Below, piece by piece: positions 19,114-28,836 of a stretch of DNA of 64,000 nucleotides. How positions within the stretch are numbered: position 1 is the stretch's first letter; the number at the start of each line of letters is the position of its first letter. The notes under the pieces were generated by a model. The model saw nothing but the letters and a program-made list of their open reading frames with translations, ran no database searches and was not told the DNA's origin. A program made the translations under genes and the position numbers. The stretch comes from Actinomyces marseillensis (GTDB lineage Bacteria > Actinomycetota > Actinomycetes > Actinomycetales > Actinomycetaceae): assembly GCF_900155605.1 (NCBI RefSeq), contig NZ_LT707420.1, forward strand, positions 1,505,539 to 1,569,538, read 5' to 3'.

Positions 19114-19656
19114 TTAGAAAACGACAGCAGTTTCAACCTTCACGTGAGGCTCCAGCTTTGTACGTCCCTTCAACGCCTCAAGCTCAAGCAAAATAGCAAC
19201 GGCTTCAATCTTCGCGCCACACTGCTCAAGCAGTTTCACAGATGCCGCTGCAGTTCCACCCGTCGCCAACACGTCGTCGACGACAAGAACACGTGCACCT
19301 TCACGAACGAGGCCCGGATTGAGCTCCATACGTGCGCTTCCGTACTCGAGATCGTAGTCGATACCGATCACCGGACCGGGAAGCTTGCCTCCCTTTCGGA
19401 CCGTAATCATCCCAATTCCAAGAGCGGTAGCCAAGGGAGCAGCGAGGATGAAGCCTCGTGATTCCAAGCCTGCTACTGCATCAATACGACCGCGGTAGTG
19501 ATCTGCGAGGAGCTCGATGAGCTTCGCAAAGGCTTCTCCGTCTGCAAGCAGCGGTGTGATGTCGCGGAACAGCACACCTTCCTCGGGGAAGTCTTGAACC
19601 TCTCGCAGGTGGCTCAAGACCAAATCACTGACAACTGTGCCGAGCTCAGCGCTCAT
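19114..19656 (-). CDS. apt: Adenine phosphoribosyltransferase
   Basis: Cytoplasmic salvage enzyme that joins adenine to PRPP to make AMP. The 180-residue protein matches the family length and contains the PRPP-binding motif VLVVDDVLATGGTA (about residues 121-134), the N-terminal DFPEEGVLFRDITPLL and the hood-proximal GLESRGFILAAPLA. Its ATG overlaps the secF stop by four bases (ATGA). The secDF-apt-rel order is conserved in actinobacteria, linking purine salvage and stringent response genes on one transcript. Confidence 0.95.
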   Translation of the reverse strand: MSAELGTVVSDLVLSHLREVQDFPEEGVLFRDITPLLADGEAFAKLIELLADHYRGRIDAVAGLESRGFILAAPLATALGIGMITVRKGGKLPGPVIGIDYDLEYGSARMELNPGLVREGARVLVVDDVLATGGTAAASVKLLEQCGAKIEAVAILLELEALKGRTKLEPHVKVETAVVF

Positions 19657-20723
19657 CGGCGGGCCTTCTTCCTCTTGGGTTGGGCATCATTTGCGAGGCG
19701 TCGACCGGGCTGGACCGGTGCAACGCGGACATGGTCGCTGCTGCCGCCGTCGCGTTCACGTCGACGGGCAACAATTTCATTGTGTTCCTTTGTAGAGGCA
19801 CGGCGTTCTTCAAGCAAGACCAGCAAAGGCGAAGCGATAAAGATTGACGAGTACGTGCCGACGATCATTCCGACAAACAGTGCAAGTGAAATATCGGTCA
19901 ACGTTCCCGCTCCCAAAAGCAAAGATCCAATAATCAAAATGGATCCGACCGGGAGCAAGGCAACGATGGAGGTGTTCAGTGAACGAACCATCGTCTGGTT
20001 CACAGCCAAGTTCACCATGTCGCCATAGGTGTAGCGGTTCTGATCATTGATTCCCTTGGTAAGCTCACGAACCTTATCGAAAACCACGACGGTGTCGTAA
20101 AGTGAGTAGCCCAAAATTGTCAGGAAGCCGATGACCGTTGCCGGCGAAACCTCAACGCGGGTAACCGCGAAGAAGCCAAGAGTCATTGCAATATCGTGGA
20201 AGAGCGCAAAAATCGCGGCAACCGACATTGTCCATGACCGGAAGTAAACCGTCATCAAAACGGCAACAAGAGTCAAGAAAATGATCAGTGATTGAGCAGC
20301 CTTCGCCGTCACGTCACGTCCCCAAGAGGGGCCAATCGAAGCGGATTGAACATCGCTGGCGTTGACGCTGTACGCCTGAGCCAAGGCCTCGCGAACCGCA
20401 AGAGTCTTCTGAGAATCCAAGGATTCCGTCTGAACACGGATACCGTCGACGCCCACCGAGGAAACGCGAACTTCAGAGGCCAAGTTGGCCTTCTGGATTG
20501 CATCGTATGCCGGCTGCTGTGAGGTGTTGGTCAGACCGGTCAGTGTAAATTGCGAACCGCCGGTAAATTCGAATGAACGGTTGAGGCCAAGAATGGCAAT
20601 CAACACGATGCACACAGCAATAACGGCGTAAGCAGCTCGGACAAAGATCCGACGCTTAGGAACGATCGCATAGGACTTCTCACCCGAGTACAGGGCATTG
20701 CCCCACTGCGCGTAACTCATCAT
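19653..20723 (-). CDS. secF: Protein translocase subunit SecF
   Basis: Membrane partner of SecD in the SecDF complex, which uses the proton gradient to help pull exported proteins out of the SecYEG channel. The 356-residue protein has an N-terminal transmembrane segment (20-47), a periplasmic P1-type loop starting FEFTGGSQF, and five further membrane segments; FALFHDIAMTLGFFAV and GYSLYDTVVVFDKVRE are the SecF hallmarks. The C-terminal 55 residues are basic and cytoplasmic. The ATG overlaps the secD stop (ATGA), with GGAGG 10 nt upstream. Confidence 0.96.
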   Translation of the reverse strand: MMSYAQWGNALYSGEKSYAIVPKRRIFVRAAYAVIAVCIVLIAILGLNRSFEFTGGSQFTLTGLTNTSQQPAYDAIQKANLASEVRVSSVGVDGIRVQTESLDSQKTLAVREALAQAYSVNASDVQSASIGPSWGRDVTAKAAQSLIIFLTLVAVLMTVYFRSWTMSVAAIFALFHDIAMTLGFFAVTRVEVSPATVIGFLTILGYSLYDTVVVFDKVRELTKGINDQNRYTYGDMVNLAVNQTMVRSLNTSIVALLPVGSILIIGSLLLGAGTLTDISLALFVGMIVGTYSSIFIASPLLVLLEERRASTKEHNEIVARRRERDGGSSDHVRVAPVQPGRRLANDAQPKRKKARR

Positions 20724-22675
20724 TGGTCTTCTCCCTCCTGCTTGTCCGAAACCTCAGGTGTGGCAGTTGCCTCCGCCTTTTCTTGCTCCGCCAAACGGGC
20801 AGCACGTTTGCGCTCGGCAAGTGACATGACTTCACCATCTGCGCCCGATTGCTCAGATTCGGAACCCTGCGCTGAAACAACCACACGGCCTCGGCCGGCA
20901 TAAGTAATTGCCGAGCGCGCACCCAAGTGCTCGGGATCGAGACCTGAGAGCTTGTGTCCTCCACCGAAGAATTCGGTGCGAATGAGAAGCTCCATCATGG
21001 GGTGCGTGAAGAGGAAGATCACGACCAAGTCCACGACCGTTGTCACGCCCAGGGTGAAGGCGAAGCCTTGAACACCACCGACAGCGAGGACGTAGAGAAC
21101 AACAGCTGCAACAAGGTTGACCGCATCGGAGACCAAAATGGTTCGCTTCGCACGATCCCAGCCTTCATCAACCGCGGCACTGAGTGGACGTCCATCGCGG
21201 ACTTCATCTCGGATACGTTCGAAGTAGACGATAAAGGAGTCCGCAGTAACACCGACAGAAACGATCAAGCCCGCAATGCCAGCAAGTGACAATCGATAAC
21301 CAACGGCCCATGAAAGAACCGTGATGACCAGATAGGTTAGGCATCCTGCGACGAGCAGCGAACCTGCTGAAATAACGGCAAGGCCACGGTATTGCCAAAT
21401 CATGTAGAGGACAACGAGAAGCAGACCAATGAGGCCAGCCCACAGACCCTTTTCAAGATGCTCAGAGCCGAGCGTTGCAGAAATCTGCTGTTCCGATTGA
21501 ACTTCGAAGTTCAAGGGCAAAGAACCGAAGCGCAACTGGTTCGCCAAAGCTGAAGCGGTCTTCGCGGTAAAGTTACCCGAAATCTGGGCCTTTCCGTCTG
21601 TGATCACAGCGTTCATCGAGGGAGCAGTAATCACCTGTCCATCCAGCACCACTGCAAAGTGGTTGCGATCAGGCTTGCCGTAGCTCTTACCGCCCTCAGT
21701 ATCTTGGCTGAGATCGTAGAGCCGCTTCGATGCCTCAGCGAATTGCTTCGCGCCCTCGTCGTTGAACGTCAGATTGACGATCCATTCACCGGTCGTGTGC
21801 CCCTGTTGGTTCACGCCCATTCCGGCGCTTGCATCGGCAAGATTGGCACCCGAAACGTCAACCGGACCAAGAAGGTACTTAATGTTCCCATCCGCGTCAC
21901 AAGCAGCGTAGGGCTTATCCGCGGGGGCTTCGGTGCGTCCGCCACGAGCAGTGGTGCAGTCCAAAGTGAAAAGGTCATAGCGAGCCTGCTCCGTGGCCCA
22001 CTTCAGATCCGAGTTACTTTCGGGATTCTCACTGGGTGTATCAGAAAGAACGCCGTCTTTATTGATATCAGCAAGCTCCTTAGCGCGCTCTTCGCTCAGT
22101 GCGGTAGTGACCAAGCTCGGGCTTGCAGACGCCGACGGCGATGCGCTCTCTGAAGGAGAAGCACTCTCAGGAGCCGATGCAGACTCTGAAGGAGAAGGAG
22201 ACTCACTGTTCTGAGGATTCGTCACTTTCGCTTCTTGGCTCGCCGAGGGCGTAGGCGTCCCCTGCGACTGCGTCACTGCAGGAAGCATCGCCAGAACCGG
22301 ACGGAAGTTCATCTGCGAAGACGAACGAATCAGGTCCAGGGTTTCCTGGGAAGGAGTACCGGGGATCGACACAGAAATATTGCTCGACCCCAGAGAAGAG
22401 ATTTCAGACTCAGACACACCGGATGCGTCAATACGCTGGCGAATAATGTTGATCGCTTCGGTGATATCGCTTTCAGTAACCTCTCGATCGCCCTGTCCCG
22501 TCGAAACTGGGGTCAAAATAAGCTGCGTTCCACCTTGCAGGTCCAGAGCCAAGGAAGGCGTGTAGGAAGCGCCCTTATTCGTCAGTTTTCCGACGACAAG
22601 CGAGGCTGTCCCGAGAACAAAAATAAAGATGAGAGTAAAGAGTGCGCGCCATGGATGGCGCTTTTGAGTTTTCAC
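20720..22675 (-). CDS. secD: Protein translocase subunit SecD with Ser/Pro/Glu-rich insertion
   Basis: SecDF subunit with the large extracytoplasmic P1 domain. The 651-residue protein has one N-terminal membrane helix (about 9-28), a SecD signature LALDLQGGTQLIL (about 42-54), and five C-terminal helices including GLIVSVGVTADSFIVYFERIRDE. A low-complexity insertion at about residues 137-188 (bases about 22112-22265), made largely of Ser, Pro, Glu and Ala, lies inside the P1 domain, where the E. coli protein has compact structure. It precedes a region with two or three cysteines that could form disulfides (LDCTTARGG, YAACDADG). A charged cytoplasmic tail follows the last helix. YajC is encoded just upstream. 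Confidence 0.95.
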   Translation of the reverse strand: MKTQKRHPWRALFTLIFIFVLGTASLVVGKLTNKGASYTPSLALDLQGGTQLILTPVSTGQGDREVTESDITEAINIIRQRIDASGVSESEISSLGSSNISVSIPGTPSQETLDLIRSSSQMNFRPVLAMLPAVTQSQGTPTPSASQEAKVTNPQNSESPSPSESASAPESASPSESASPSASASPSLVTTALSEERAKELADINKDGVLSDTPSENPESNSDLKWATEQARYDLFTLDCTTARGGRTEAPADKPYAACDADGNIKYLLGPVDVSGANLADASAGMGVNQQGHTTGEWIVNLTFNDEGAKQFAEASKRLYDLSQDTEGGKSYGKPDRNHFAVVLDGQVITAPSMNAVITDGKAQISGNFTAKTASALANQLRFGSLPLNFEVQSEQQISATLGSEHLEKGLWAGLIGLLLVVLYMIWQYRGLAVISAGSLLVAGCLTYLVITVLSWAVGYRLSLAGIAGLIVSVGVTADSFIVYFERIRDEVRDGRPLSAAVDEGWDRAKRTILVSDAVNLVAAVVLYVLAVGGVQGFAFTLGVTTVVDLVVIFLFTHPMMELLIRTEFFGGGHKLSGLDPEHLGARSAITYAGRGRVVVSAQGSESEQSGADGEVMSLAERKRAARLAEQEKAEATATPEVSDKQEGEDQ

Positions 22676-22704
22676 GATGGGCTGCCTTTGGGTCCCTTAG
22701 GGGA

Positions 22705-23082
22705 TTACTTCGTGTCGGTGGGGTTTTCCTGCGAATCCAAGCCGAGGATAGGTTCTTCTTCCGGCTCTTCTTGCGTATCGTCCTGGTTGTCAGACTCACT
22801 GCCTTGGAAGGGAAGTTCTTCAGCAACTTCAAGAACTGCGCGCTGATCCCAGTAAGTTTCGGAGCCGCCGGGAGTTTCAAGAATGATGATCTCGCCGTCT
22901 TTGTCAACAAAGCGTCCCCAGAATCCGCAGCGCATGCGAACCCACGCACCCGGAACCATCATTTCGTTGCGACGTCGTTCTGCTTCTTTTTCTTGCTCCA
23001 TCATGCGCTTGCGGGCACGAGCATTCATCACAAACATGGCAACGACTGCGATGGCAAGGAAGAGCAGGAATTTATAATCCAC
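22705..23082 (-). CDS. yajC: Preprotein translocase accessory subunit YajC
   Basis: Small single-span membrane protein that associates with SecDF. The 125 residues start with a hydrophobic helix (FLLFLAIAVVAMFVMNAR, about 5-22), continue with a charged cytoplasmic stretch (RMMEQEKEAERRRNEM) and the conserved YajC segment MVPGAWVRMRCGFWGRFVDKDG, and end in an acidic tail. The GTG start at 23082 has AGAAAG 5-6 nt upstream. It is the first gene of the yajC-secD-secF-apt run; the 102-base gap to ruvB probably holds its promoter, although I cannot mark convincing boxes. Confidence 0.93.
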   Translation of the reverse strand: MDYKFLLFLAIAVVAMFVMNARARKRMMEQEKEAERRRNEMMVPGAWVRMRCGFWGRFVDKDGEIIILETPGGSETYWDQRAVLEVAEELPFQGSESDNQDDTQEEPEEEPILGLDSQENPTDTK

Positions 23083-23184
23083 GGTGTGTCTTTCTTCTAG
23101 GGGCAGATACGCACGATAACTATCCGCATACAGTCTAATAGCTACGCTTGGTTTTCGGTGACATACCGTCCGGGTTCACAAAAA

Positions 23185-24219
23185 TCACTCAAAAAGCGTC
23201 GATTCAGGCGGCGGAGTAAGCCCTAAGTGTTTCCAAGCCTTCGCCGTCGCCATGCGCCCGCGTGTCGTCCGCAAAATGAAGCCTTCACGCACCAAATAGG
23301 GCTCCGCAACCGTCTCGACAGTTTCTGCTTCTTCTCCAACCGTGACAGCCAAAGTGGTCAGTCCCACCGGTCCCCCGGCAAAACGACGGCACATCGCATC
23401 CAAAACGGCGCGGTCGAGTCGGTCCAAACCAAAGGCATCAACTTCAAAAAGCTCGAGAGCTCCCCGAGCGGCCTCAAGAGTGAGCTGCCCATTTCCACGT
23501 ACCTGCGCAAAATCGACGACTCGCCGCAGTAGACGGTTTGCGATACGGGGAGTGCCTCGAGAGCGTGAGGCAATTTCATGGGCAGCCTGTGCATCGATGG
23601 GCGTAGCGAGGAGATCAGCAGAACGCTTCACAACCATCTCTAGGTCTTCAGTCGAATAAAACTCCAGATGTGCCGTAAAGCCGAAACGATCGCGAAGAGG
23701 CGCCGGCAAAAGCCCCGATCGCGTCGTTGCTCCGACGACAGTGAAGGGGGGAAGGGTCAAAGGAATTGAGGTTGCCCCGGGTCCTTTTCCTACCACCACG
23801 TCAACGCGGAAGTCTTCCATCGCCAGGTAGAGCATTTCCTCGGCTGTGCGCGCAAGACGATGGATTTCGTCAATAAAGAGGACATCGCCTTCTTGGAGGC
23901 CGGACAAAATCGCCGCAAGATCACCGGCATGTTGGATGGCGGGACCAGAAGTCAGTCGCAGTGAGGTTCCCATCTCCGCTGCAATAATCATGGCCAGGGT
24001 CGTTTTTCCTAGCCCGGGAGGGCCAGCAAGAAGCACATGGTCAGCGCTCGCGCCTCGTGCACGAGCAGCATCGAGCACCAGTTGAAGCTGATTGCGCACG
24101 ACACTTTGACCCACAAACTCACTGAGACGCTTGGGGCGAAGTGCAGCCTCGGCAGCCCTCTCGAGTTCTCCGGCATCCGGAGCAACAATGTTGATCGAGG
24201 GCTCAAATTCATCGGCCAT
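23185..24219 (-). CDS. ruvB: Holliday junction branch-migration ATPase RuvB
   Basis: Hexameric AAA+ motor that drives branch migration of Holliday junctions with RuvA. The 344 residues contain [11 protein letters not shown], Walker [10 protein letters not shown] (about 66-74), Walker [11 protein letters not shown], sensor 1 GATTRSGLL with the arginine finger in [12 protein letters not shown], and a C-terminal winged helix ([18 protein letters not shown]). Its start overlaps ruvA by 11 nt, consistent with translational coupling in the ruvC-ruvA-ruvB operon. Confidence 0.97.
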   Translation of the reverse strand: MADEFEPSINIVAPDAGELERAAEAALRPKRLSEFVGQSVVRNQLQLVLDAARARGASADHVLLAGPPGLGKTTLAMIIAAEMGTSLRLTSGPAIQHAGDLAAILSGLQEGDVLFIDEIHRLARTAEEMLYLAMEDFRVDVVVGKGPGATSIPLTLPPFTVVGATTRSGLLPAPLRDRFGFTAHLEFYSTEDLEMVVKRSADLLATPIDAQAAHEIASRSRGTPRIANRLLRRVVDFAQVRGNGQLTLEAARGALELFEVDAFGLDRLDRAVLDAMCRRFAGGPVGLTTLAVTVGEEAETVETVAEPYLVREGFILRTTRGRMATAKAWKHLGLTPPPESTLFE

Positions 24220-24802
24220 TAGCGCCTCCCAGCTTCATGAGTGCAGCCCGCAAAAGATCGGAAGCGTTAAGCCCGTTTCCACCGAGCTCAGACAGGACGT
24301 TCTCCGCCTTTGTTTCATTCCATCCAAGCCCGATGAGCGCGGCCTTCACTTCTGCTTCAACCACCCCGGCTGAGGGCGCCGAGGCCTCGGGAAGCTGCGC
24401 GGGAAGACCCAGTTTGTCCCCCAATTCAACGAGCATTCGCGAGGCAACTTTCTTTCCAACTCCCGGAATGCGCGAAAGCGTTGCCGCATCCTGGTCAACG
24501 ACGGCTCGGCGCAGATCATTCGGGCTGAAGACAGACAGAGCGGCTAGTCCAATTCGAGGTCCAATTCCGGTCACAGACATGAGAATCTCGAAGACTTTTC
24601 GTTCTTCTTCGGTCTTAAAACCATAGAGAGTCAATGCGTCTTCGCGAACAATTAAGTGGGTGTAGAGCTCAACCTCATCTCCCTTGTGCAACTCGCTTGC
24701 CAAGGGCGGAACAATGAAGACCTTAAAGCCAAGTCCCCCGTAGACCACGACAACATCGTCGACGCCAACTTGCGCCACTGTGCCGAGAACTCTGGAAATC
24801 AT
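24209..24802 (-). CDS. ruvA: Holliday junction DNA-binding protein RuvA
   Basis: Tetrameric Holliday-junction-binding protein that loads RuvB. The 197-residue protein has an N-terminal OB domain ([13 protein letters not shown]), two helix-hairpin-helix motifs ([13 protein letters not shown] and [13 protein letters not shown]), an acidic flexible linker rich in Ala/Pro/Glu around residues 130-145 and a C-terminal domain III ([18 protein letters not shown]) that contacts RuvB. It follows ruvC by 43 nt. Confidence 0.96.
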   Translation of the reverse strand: MISRVLGTVAQVGVDDVVVVYGGLGFKVFIVPPLASELHKGDEVELYTHLIVREDALTLYGFKTEEERKVFEILMSVTGIGPRIGLAALSVFSPNDLRRAVVDQDAATLSRIPGVGKKVASRMLVELGDKLGLPAQLPEASAPSAGVVEAEVKAALIGLGWNETKAENVLSELGGNGLNASDLLRAALMKLGGANGR

Positions 24803-24845
24803 GACTTCACCTCAAATCGATGGGACCAAACATACGTACGATACC

Positions 24846-25475
24846 CTAGCTGCGCCGCCGCCTGGGATCGACCGCGCCGGTGCGGCGCTGAGCCGCTTGC
24901 GCTTGTGCCCACATTTCTTGTGCGGGAGTCAGCTGTCCGCGCGCAGAGAGCTTTCCTGAAGAGGAAACTGCAACCGTTGAATCCGATCGAGCTCCAAGAA
25001 GTCCGGTCCCCCGCCACGCATGGCAGATCGCTATCGCGAGGGAGTCCGCAGCATCTGCAGGCTTGGGCGGCTTATCTAATCCGAGAATACGAGCAACCAT
25101 ATGCTGGACTTGCGCTTTGTCGGCATTGCCGTTTCCCGTGACGGCACTTTTCACTTCGGATGGAGTATGGATCGCCATCGGCAGCCCCGCGCGCCCCGCT
25201 GCAGCAAGGGCTACGCCCATAACCTGCATTGTTGTCGAAACGGAACGCAAATTGTCTTGTGCAAAAACCTGCTCGATGGCAACCACTTCAGGATGGTAGA
25301 GCCCAATGACGCGATCAATCGCATCGGCAATCTTCGCCAAGCGAAAATGCTGAGCAAGCTCAGTTGACGAACGCGCGACACCAACGAAAACCATCGAGGC
25401 CCGACGAGTCGCATCGACGTCTACAACGCCGAGTCCACACCGCGTAATACCTGGGTCAATACCCAATACCCGCAT
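24846..25475 (-). CDS. ruvC: Crossover junction endodeoxyribonuclease RuvC
   Basis: Dimeric resolvase that cuts Holliday junctions. Acidic catalytic residues are visible in VLGIDPGITRCG (Asp7), VVAIEQVFAQDNLRS (Glu near 69) and PADAADSLAIAICH. The core is about 160 residues; the last 45 residues form a variable Ser/Arg/Gln-rich tail (AQEMWAQAQAAQRRTG) found in some actinobacterial relatives. The ATG at 25475 is two bases after the pdxT stop, so ruvC is probably on the yebC-pdxS-pdxT transcript. Confidence 0.96.
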   Translation of the reverse strand: MRVLGIDPGITRCGLGVVDVDATRRASMVFVGVARSSTELAQHFRLAKIADAIDRVIGLYHPEVVAIEQVFAQDNLRSVSTTMQVMGVALAAAGRAGLPMAIHTPSEVKSAVTGNGNADKAQVQHMVARILGLDKPPKPADAADSLAIAICHAWRGTGLLGARSDSTVAVSSSGKLSARGQLTPAQEMWAQAQAAQRRTGAVDPRRRRS

Positions 25476-25477
25476 CT

Positions 25478-26074
25478 TCAGGCTTCTCCGCGGATCATCC
25501 GTACGAAAAGGTCATGGAATCGTGAGTCTGAGCCGATCTCTGGATGGAAAGAGGTTGCCATGGCGTGGCCGCTGCGAACAGCAACAATGGGGCCATCAGG
25601 CAGATTCCCCGCGCGGGCAAGAACCTTCACGTCATTGCCGACCGACTCAACCCAGGGAGCACGGATAAAGACCGCCGGGAAAGGCGCGCCTTCAATCCCG
25701 TCGATGAAAAGATCTTCTTCGTACGAATCGACCTGCCGCCCAAAAGCATTGCGGCGCACAACCATATCGATCGCAGCAAAGGAACGCTGGTCGTCTCGGC
25801 CGTCAAGGATATGCGTAGCGAGCATGATCATTCCCGCGCAGGTCCCGTAAACGGGCATCCCATCCGCGATTTTCTTCGATAGCGGATCGAAGAGGCCGAA
25901 AGACAGAAGCAGATTCGACATGGTCGTCGATTCCCCGCCGGGAATAACGAGGCCGTCGACAGCGTCTAGTTCACTTTGACGTCGCACAAGGACAGCGCGG
26001 GCGCCGGATTCTTCCAGCGCCCGCACATGTTCTGCGACATCGCCCTGAAGGGCAAGGATGCCGACCGTTACCAT
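25478..26074 (-). CDS. pdxT: Pyridoxal 5'-phosphate synthase glutaminase subunit PdxT
   Basis: Class I glutaminase that supplies ammonia to PdxS for vitamin B6 synthesis. The 198 residues show [14 protein letters not shown], the nucleophile Cys in [11 protein letters not shown] (about residue 78) and the catalytic His-x-Glu in [13 protein letters not shown] near the C-terminus. Its start overlaps the pdxS stop by seven bases, consistent with stoichiometric production of the 12+12 PdxS-PdxT complex. Confidence 0.96.
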   Translation of the reverse strand: MVTVGILALQGDVAEHVRALEESGARAVLVRRQSELDAVDGLVIPGGESTTMSNLLLSFGLFDPLSKKIADGMPVYGTCAGMIMLATHILDGRDDQRSFAAIDMVVRRNAFGRQVDSYEEDLFIDGIEGAPFPAVFIRAPWVESVGNDVKVLARAGNLPDGPIVAVRSGHAMATSFHPEIGSDSRFHDLFVRMIRGEA

Positions 26075-26970
26075 CCGCGTTCAGCCAATCGATGGTCAAC
26101 AGGAAGATCGTCAACGTTGATGCCAACCATTGCCTCACCGAGGCCTCGGGAAACCTCAGCGATCACGGCGGGATCATCGTAGAAGGTCGTTGCCTTGACG
26201 ATTGCGGCCGCACGCTTCGCGGGATTGCCGGACTTAAAGATGCCGGAGCCCACGAAAACGCCTTCTGCGCCGAGCTGCATCATCATTGCAGCGTCCGCGG
26301 GAGTAGCAATACCGCCAGCGGTGAAAAGAACCACGGGAAGGCGTCCTTCACGAGCAACCTCAGCGACCAGCTCATAGGGAGCCTGCAGTTCCTTCGCGGC
26401 AACGTAGAGTTCGTCTTCAGGCAGTGAGGTGAGACGGCGAATTTCGTCGCGGATCTTGCGCATGTGCGTAGTCGCGTTCGATACATCGCCGGTGCCGGCC
26501 TCGCCCTTGGAGCGAATCATCGCGGCGCCCTCGTTGATACGACGAAGAGCCTCGCCAAGATTGGTCGCACCACAGACGAAGGGAACCGTGAAGTTCCACT
26601 TGTCGATGTGGTGGGAGTAGTCCGCGGGGGTCAAAACTTCTGACTCGTCGATGTAGTCGACGCCCAAAGACTGAAGAACCTGAGCTTCGACAAAGTGGCC
26701 AATGCGGGCCTTTGCCATGACCGGGATCGAAACGGCATTAATGATGCCGTCGATGAGATCCGGGTCAGACATGCGGGCAACGCCACCTTGAGCGCGGATG
26801 TCAGCGGGAACGCGCTCAAGTGCCATAACGGCAACTGCACCGGCGTCCTCGGCAATCTTTGCCTGCTCAGGAGTAACGACGTCCATGATGACGCCGCCCT
26901 TGAGCATCTGAGCCATGCCCCGCTTCACCTGCGGAGTTCCGACCTCGCGTGTGGTCGTCTGCTCAGTCAT
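26068..26970 (-). CDS. pdxS: Pyridoxal 5'-phosphate synthase subunit PdxS
   Basis: Dodecameric lyase that builds PLP from ribose 5-phosphate, glyceraldehyde 3-phosphate and ammonia. The 300-residue TIM barrel shows [21 protein letters not shown], the active-site Lys regions [16 protein letters not shown] (near residue 90) and [12 protein letters not shown] (near residue 155), and the phosphate loop [16 protein letters not shown] and [13 protein letters not shown]. This is the deoxyxylulose-independent B6 route usual in actinobacteria. It begins three bases after the yebC stop codon. Confidence 0.97.
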   Translation of the reverse strand: MTEQTTTREVGTPQVKRGMAQMLKGGVIMDVVTPEQAKIAEDAGAVAVMALERVPADIRAQGGVARMSDPDLIDGIINAVSIPVMAKARIGHFVEAQVLQSLGVDYIDESEVLTPADYSHHIDKWNFTVPFVCGATNLGEALRRINEGAAMIRSKGEAGTGDVSNATTHMRKIRDEIRRLTSLPEDELYVAAKELQAPYELVAEVAREGRLPVVLFTAGGIATPADAAMMMQLGAEGVFVGSGIFKSGNPAKRAAAIVKATTFYDDPAVIAEVSRGLGEAMVGINVDDLPVDHRLAERGW

Positions 26971-26973
26971 CCT

Positions 26974-27735
26974 TTACTCCTCTTCTTCCAGCTGGGCGCG
27001 CACCTCGTCGGAAAGAGACATATTCGTGTAGATGTTCTGCACGTCGTCTGAGTCTTCGAGTGCATCGATCAGCTTGTTGACCTTAAGAGCGCCTTCGAGG
27101 TCAAGTTCAACCTCGGTAGAGGCAACGAATTGAGTTTCGGCCGAATCGTAGTCAATACCGGCTTCCTGCAGCGCAGTGCGGACCGCAACGACATCACTGG
27201 GATCACACTCGATGACGAAACCCTCACCGAGGTCTTCAACTTCCTCTGCTCCAGCGTCAAGAACAACTTCCATCAGTCGGTCTTCATCAACGCCCTCAGC
27301 CGCAGGAACCTCAATGACACCGCGCCTTGAGAAGAGATAGGAAACAGATCCGGGATCGGCAAGAGAACCGCCCTGACGCGTGAAACCAAGGCGAACATCG
27401 GATGCTGCACGGTTACGGTTATCGGTCAAGCACTCCACGAGGAAAGCAACACCATTGGGGCCGTAGCCTTCATACATGATGGTCTCGTAGTTTGCGCCGC
27501 CTGCTTCTGCACCCGAACCGCGCTTGATGGCGCGCTCGATGTTGTCTGCGGGAACAGAGTTCTTCTTCGCCTTTTGAATAGCGTCAAAAAGGGTGGGGTT
27601 ACCAGCAGGATCGCCACCACCTGTACGAGCAGCAACTTCAATGTTCTTAATGAGTCGTGCGAAGAGCTTACCGCGCTTGGCGTCAATCGCCGCCTTCTTG
27701 TGCTTGGTAGTCGCCCACTTAGAGTGTCCCGACAT
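26974..27735 (-). CDS. YebC/PmpR-family transcription or translation factor
   Basis: The 253-residue protein has the family start [15 protein letters not shown] and the core [28 protein letters not shown] and [23 protein letters not shown]. YebC-family proteins are cytoplasmic; some bind DNA and others help ribosomes through proline stretches. The sequence alone does not separate the groups. A GGGAGAAG ribosome site precedes the ATG. This is the first gene of the yebC-pdxS-pdxT-ruvCAB series, and its promoter must lie in the 151-base gap shared with the plus-strand zinc-ribbon gene. Confidence 0.94.
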   Translation of the reverse strand: MSGHSKWATTKHKKAAIDAKRGKLFARLIKNIEVAARTGGGDPAGNPTLFDAIQKAKKNSVPADNIERAIKRGSGAEAGGANYETIMYEGYGPNGVAFLVECLTDNRNRAASDVRLGFTRQGGSLADPGSVSYLFSRRGVIEVPAAEGVDEDRLMEVVLDAGAEEVEDLGEGFVIECDPSDVVAVRTALQEAGIDYDSAETQFVASTEVELDLEGALKVNKLIDALEDSDDVQNIYTNMSLSDEVRAQLEEEE

Positions 27736-27886
27736 TACTTCTCCCTTTTGGGCTGGATTAATACTGTGTCAGTCTACAGCGCATCTACAAACTTCCCCAC
27801 CGGGCACGCGTTTTATGGGACAATGCCACAGATCTGTCAGTGGACTTGCACTGCGAAACAGACGCATCATCGTGGGAGGATTCGCC

Positions 27887-28129
27887 ATGGCTTTGGGACA
27901 CGGTATTGAGCACTCGGTGTGCTCAACGCGAGAGTGTGAGAATCCCGCGGAATTTCTCATTGAGTGGTCGAATCCTAAGATTCACACCGGCCGCACGAAA
28001 AAGTGGCTCGCGTGCGCAGATCACAGGCAGTTCCTCATGGACTATCTCAGATACAGAAATTTCCCTTACGAGGTCAGCGTTTTCTCTGACTCCCCGATGC
28101 CTTCAGATTCCCCCACCCGCGAAGAGTAA
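27887..28129 (+). CDS. Small putative zinc-ribbon protein
   Basis: An 80-residue protein with Cys12-x4-Cys17 and Cys43-x2-His46, a plausible zinc site, and a WSNPKIHTG-x-TKKWLAC core that I recall from short uncharacterised actinobacterial proteins, some of them misnamed acetone carboxylase. I chose the ATG at 27887 because GGGAGGA ends six bases before it; longer frames upstream lack such a site. It is read toward the histidine phosphatase gene and divergently from yebC. No membrane segment or signal is seen. Its function is unknown; a small adaptor or nucleic-acid-binding protein is only a possibility. Confidence 0.75.
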   Translation: MALGHGIEHSVCSTRECENPAEFLIEWSNPKIHTGRTKKWLACADHRQFLMDYLRYRNFPYEVSVFSDSPMPSDSPTREE

Positions 28130-28158
28130 TTGCCGAGGCCGTGGAGGGGTTGTGCACT

Positions 28159-28821
28159 TTAGCCCAGTTGATGCCCGTCCCAGCTCAGCGCCTTCAGATT
28201 GGCAATTTCACCGACTCCCAGTTGACGAAACTCATGAATACTGGCCTCAAAAACCGCCATTCCAGTATTTGACATGAACTGGGTGGGGCTCACACCCAGG
28301 CGAATATCTTCGCTCAGCACGGCGGAAAGAACTCGGATTAACCCGCCGTGCGCCACGATGCCGCCTACTCCCTCGTCTCCCCCGGAGAGGTAAGCACGCT
28401 CCATGACATCACGGATAATCGGCACGACGCGACCAAGAAATTCGTATCCGTCTTCTGCCCCAGGCATGCGATGAGCAAAGTTGGCGTTCATCCATGCATA
28501 GCAGGCTTCAACATAAACACGGATCGCGACCGGGGAAGACGACATCTCAAAGTCCCCTGCAGAGACCTCCCGGATCTGCGCGCTCACCTGGGGTTTGACA
28601 CCATAGCGTTCACAAAGGGGCGCTGCGGTCTGCCGCGTCCTCGTCATTGCTGAAACTGTGAGGGCATCGAGGCGATCGCCAACTTCCTTGGAGAAGCGTT
28701 CGCTCAGCGATTGGGCTTGTGATTGCCCGAGGTCTGTCAGGGGAAGTCCGGGAAGCCGCGTATCCAATGCCGCCGAGAGATTGGCTGCTGTTTGTCCGTG
28801 CCGAATAAGTACTAACTTCAC
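28159..28821 (-). CDS. Histidine phosphatase family protein
   Basis: A 220-residue member of the phosphoglycerate mutase-like superfamily. The catalytic LIRHGQTAAN (His8) is at the N-terminus, SAMTRTRQTA carries the second arginine, the acidic residue is in IREVSAGDFEM, and the second catalytic histidine is in GGIVAHGGLIRVL near residue 160. The wide range of substrates (sugar phosphates, nucleotides, alpha-ribazole phosphate) prevents a closer call. The GTG start has AGGAG about 12 nt upstream. It follows glnE by 15 nt and is probably the last gene of the glgM-to-glnE run. Confidence 0.88.
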   Translation of the reverse strand: MKLVLIRHGQTAANLSAALDTRLPGLPLTDLGQSQAQSLSERFSKEVGDRLDALTVSAMTRTRQTAAPLCERYGVKPQVSAQIREVSAGDFEMSSSPVAIRVYVEACYAWMNANFAHRMPGAEDGYEFLGRVVPIIRDVMERAYLSGGDEGVGGIVAHGGLIRVLSAVLSEDIRLGVSPTQFMSNTGMAVFEASIHEFRQLGVGEIANLKALSWDGHQLG

Positions 28822-28836
28822 GCGTTTTCTCTTCTC

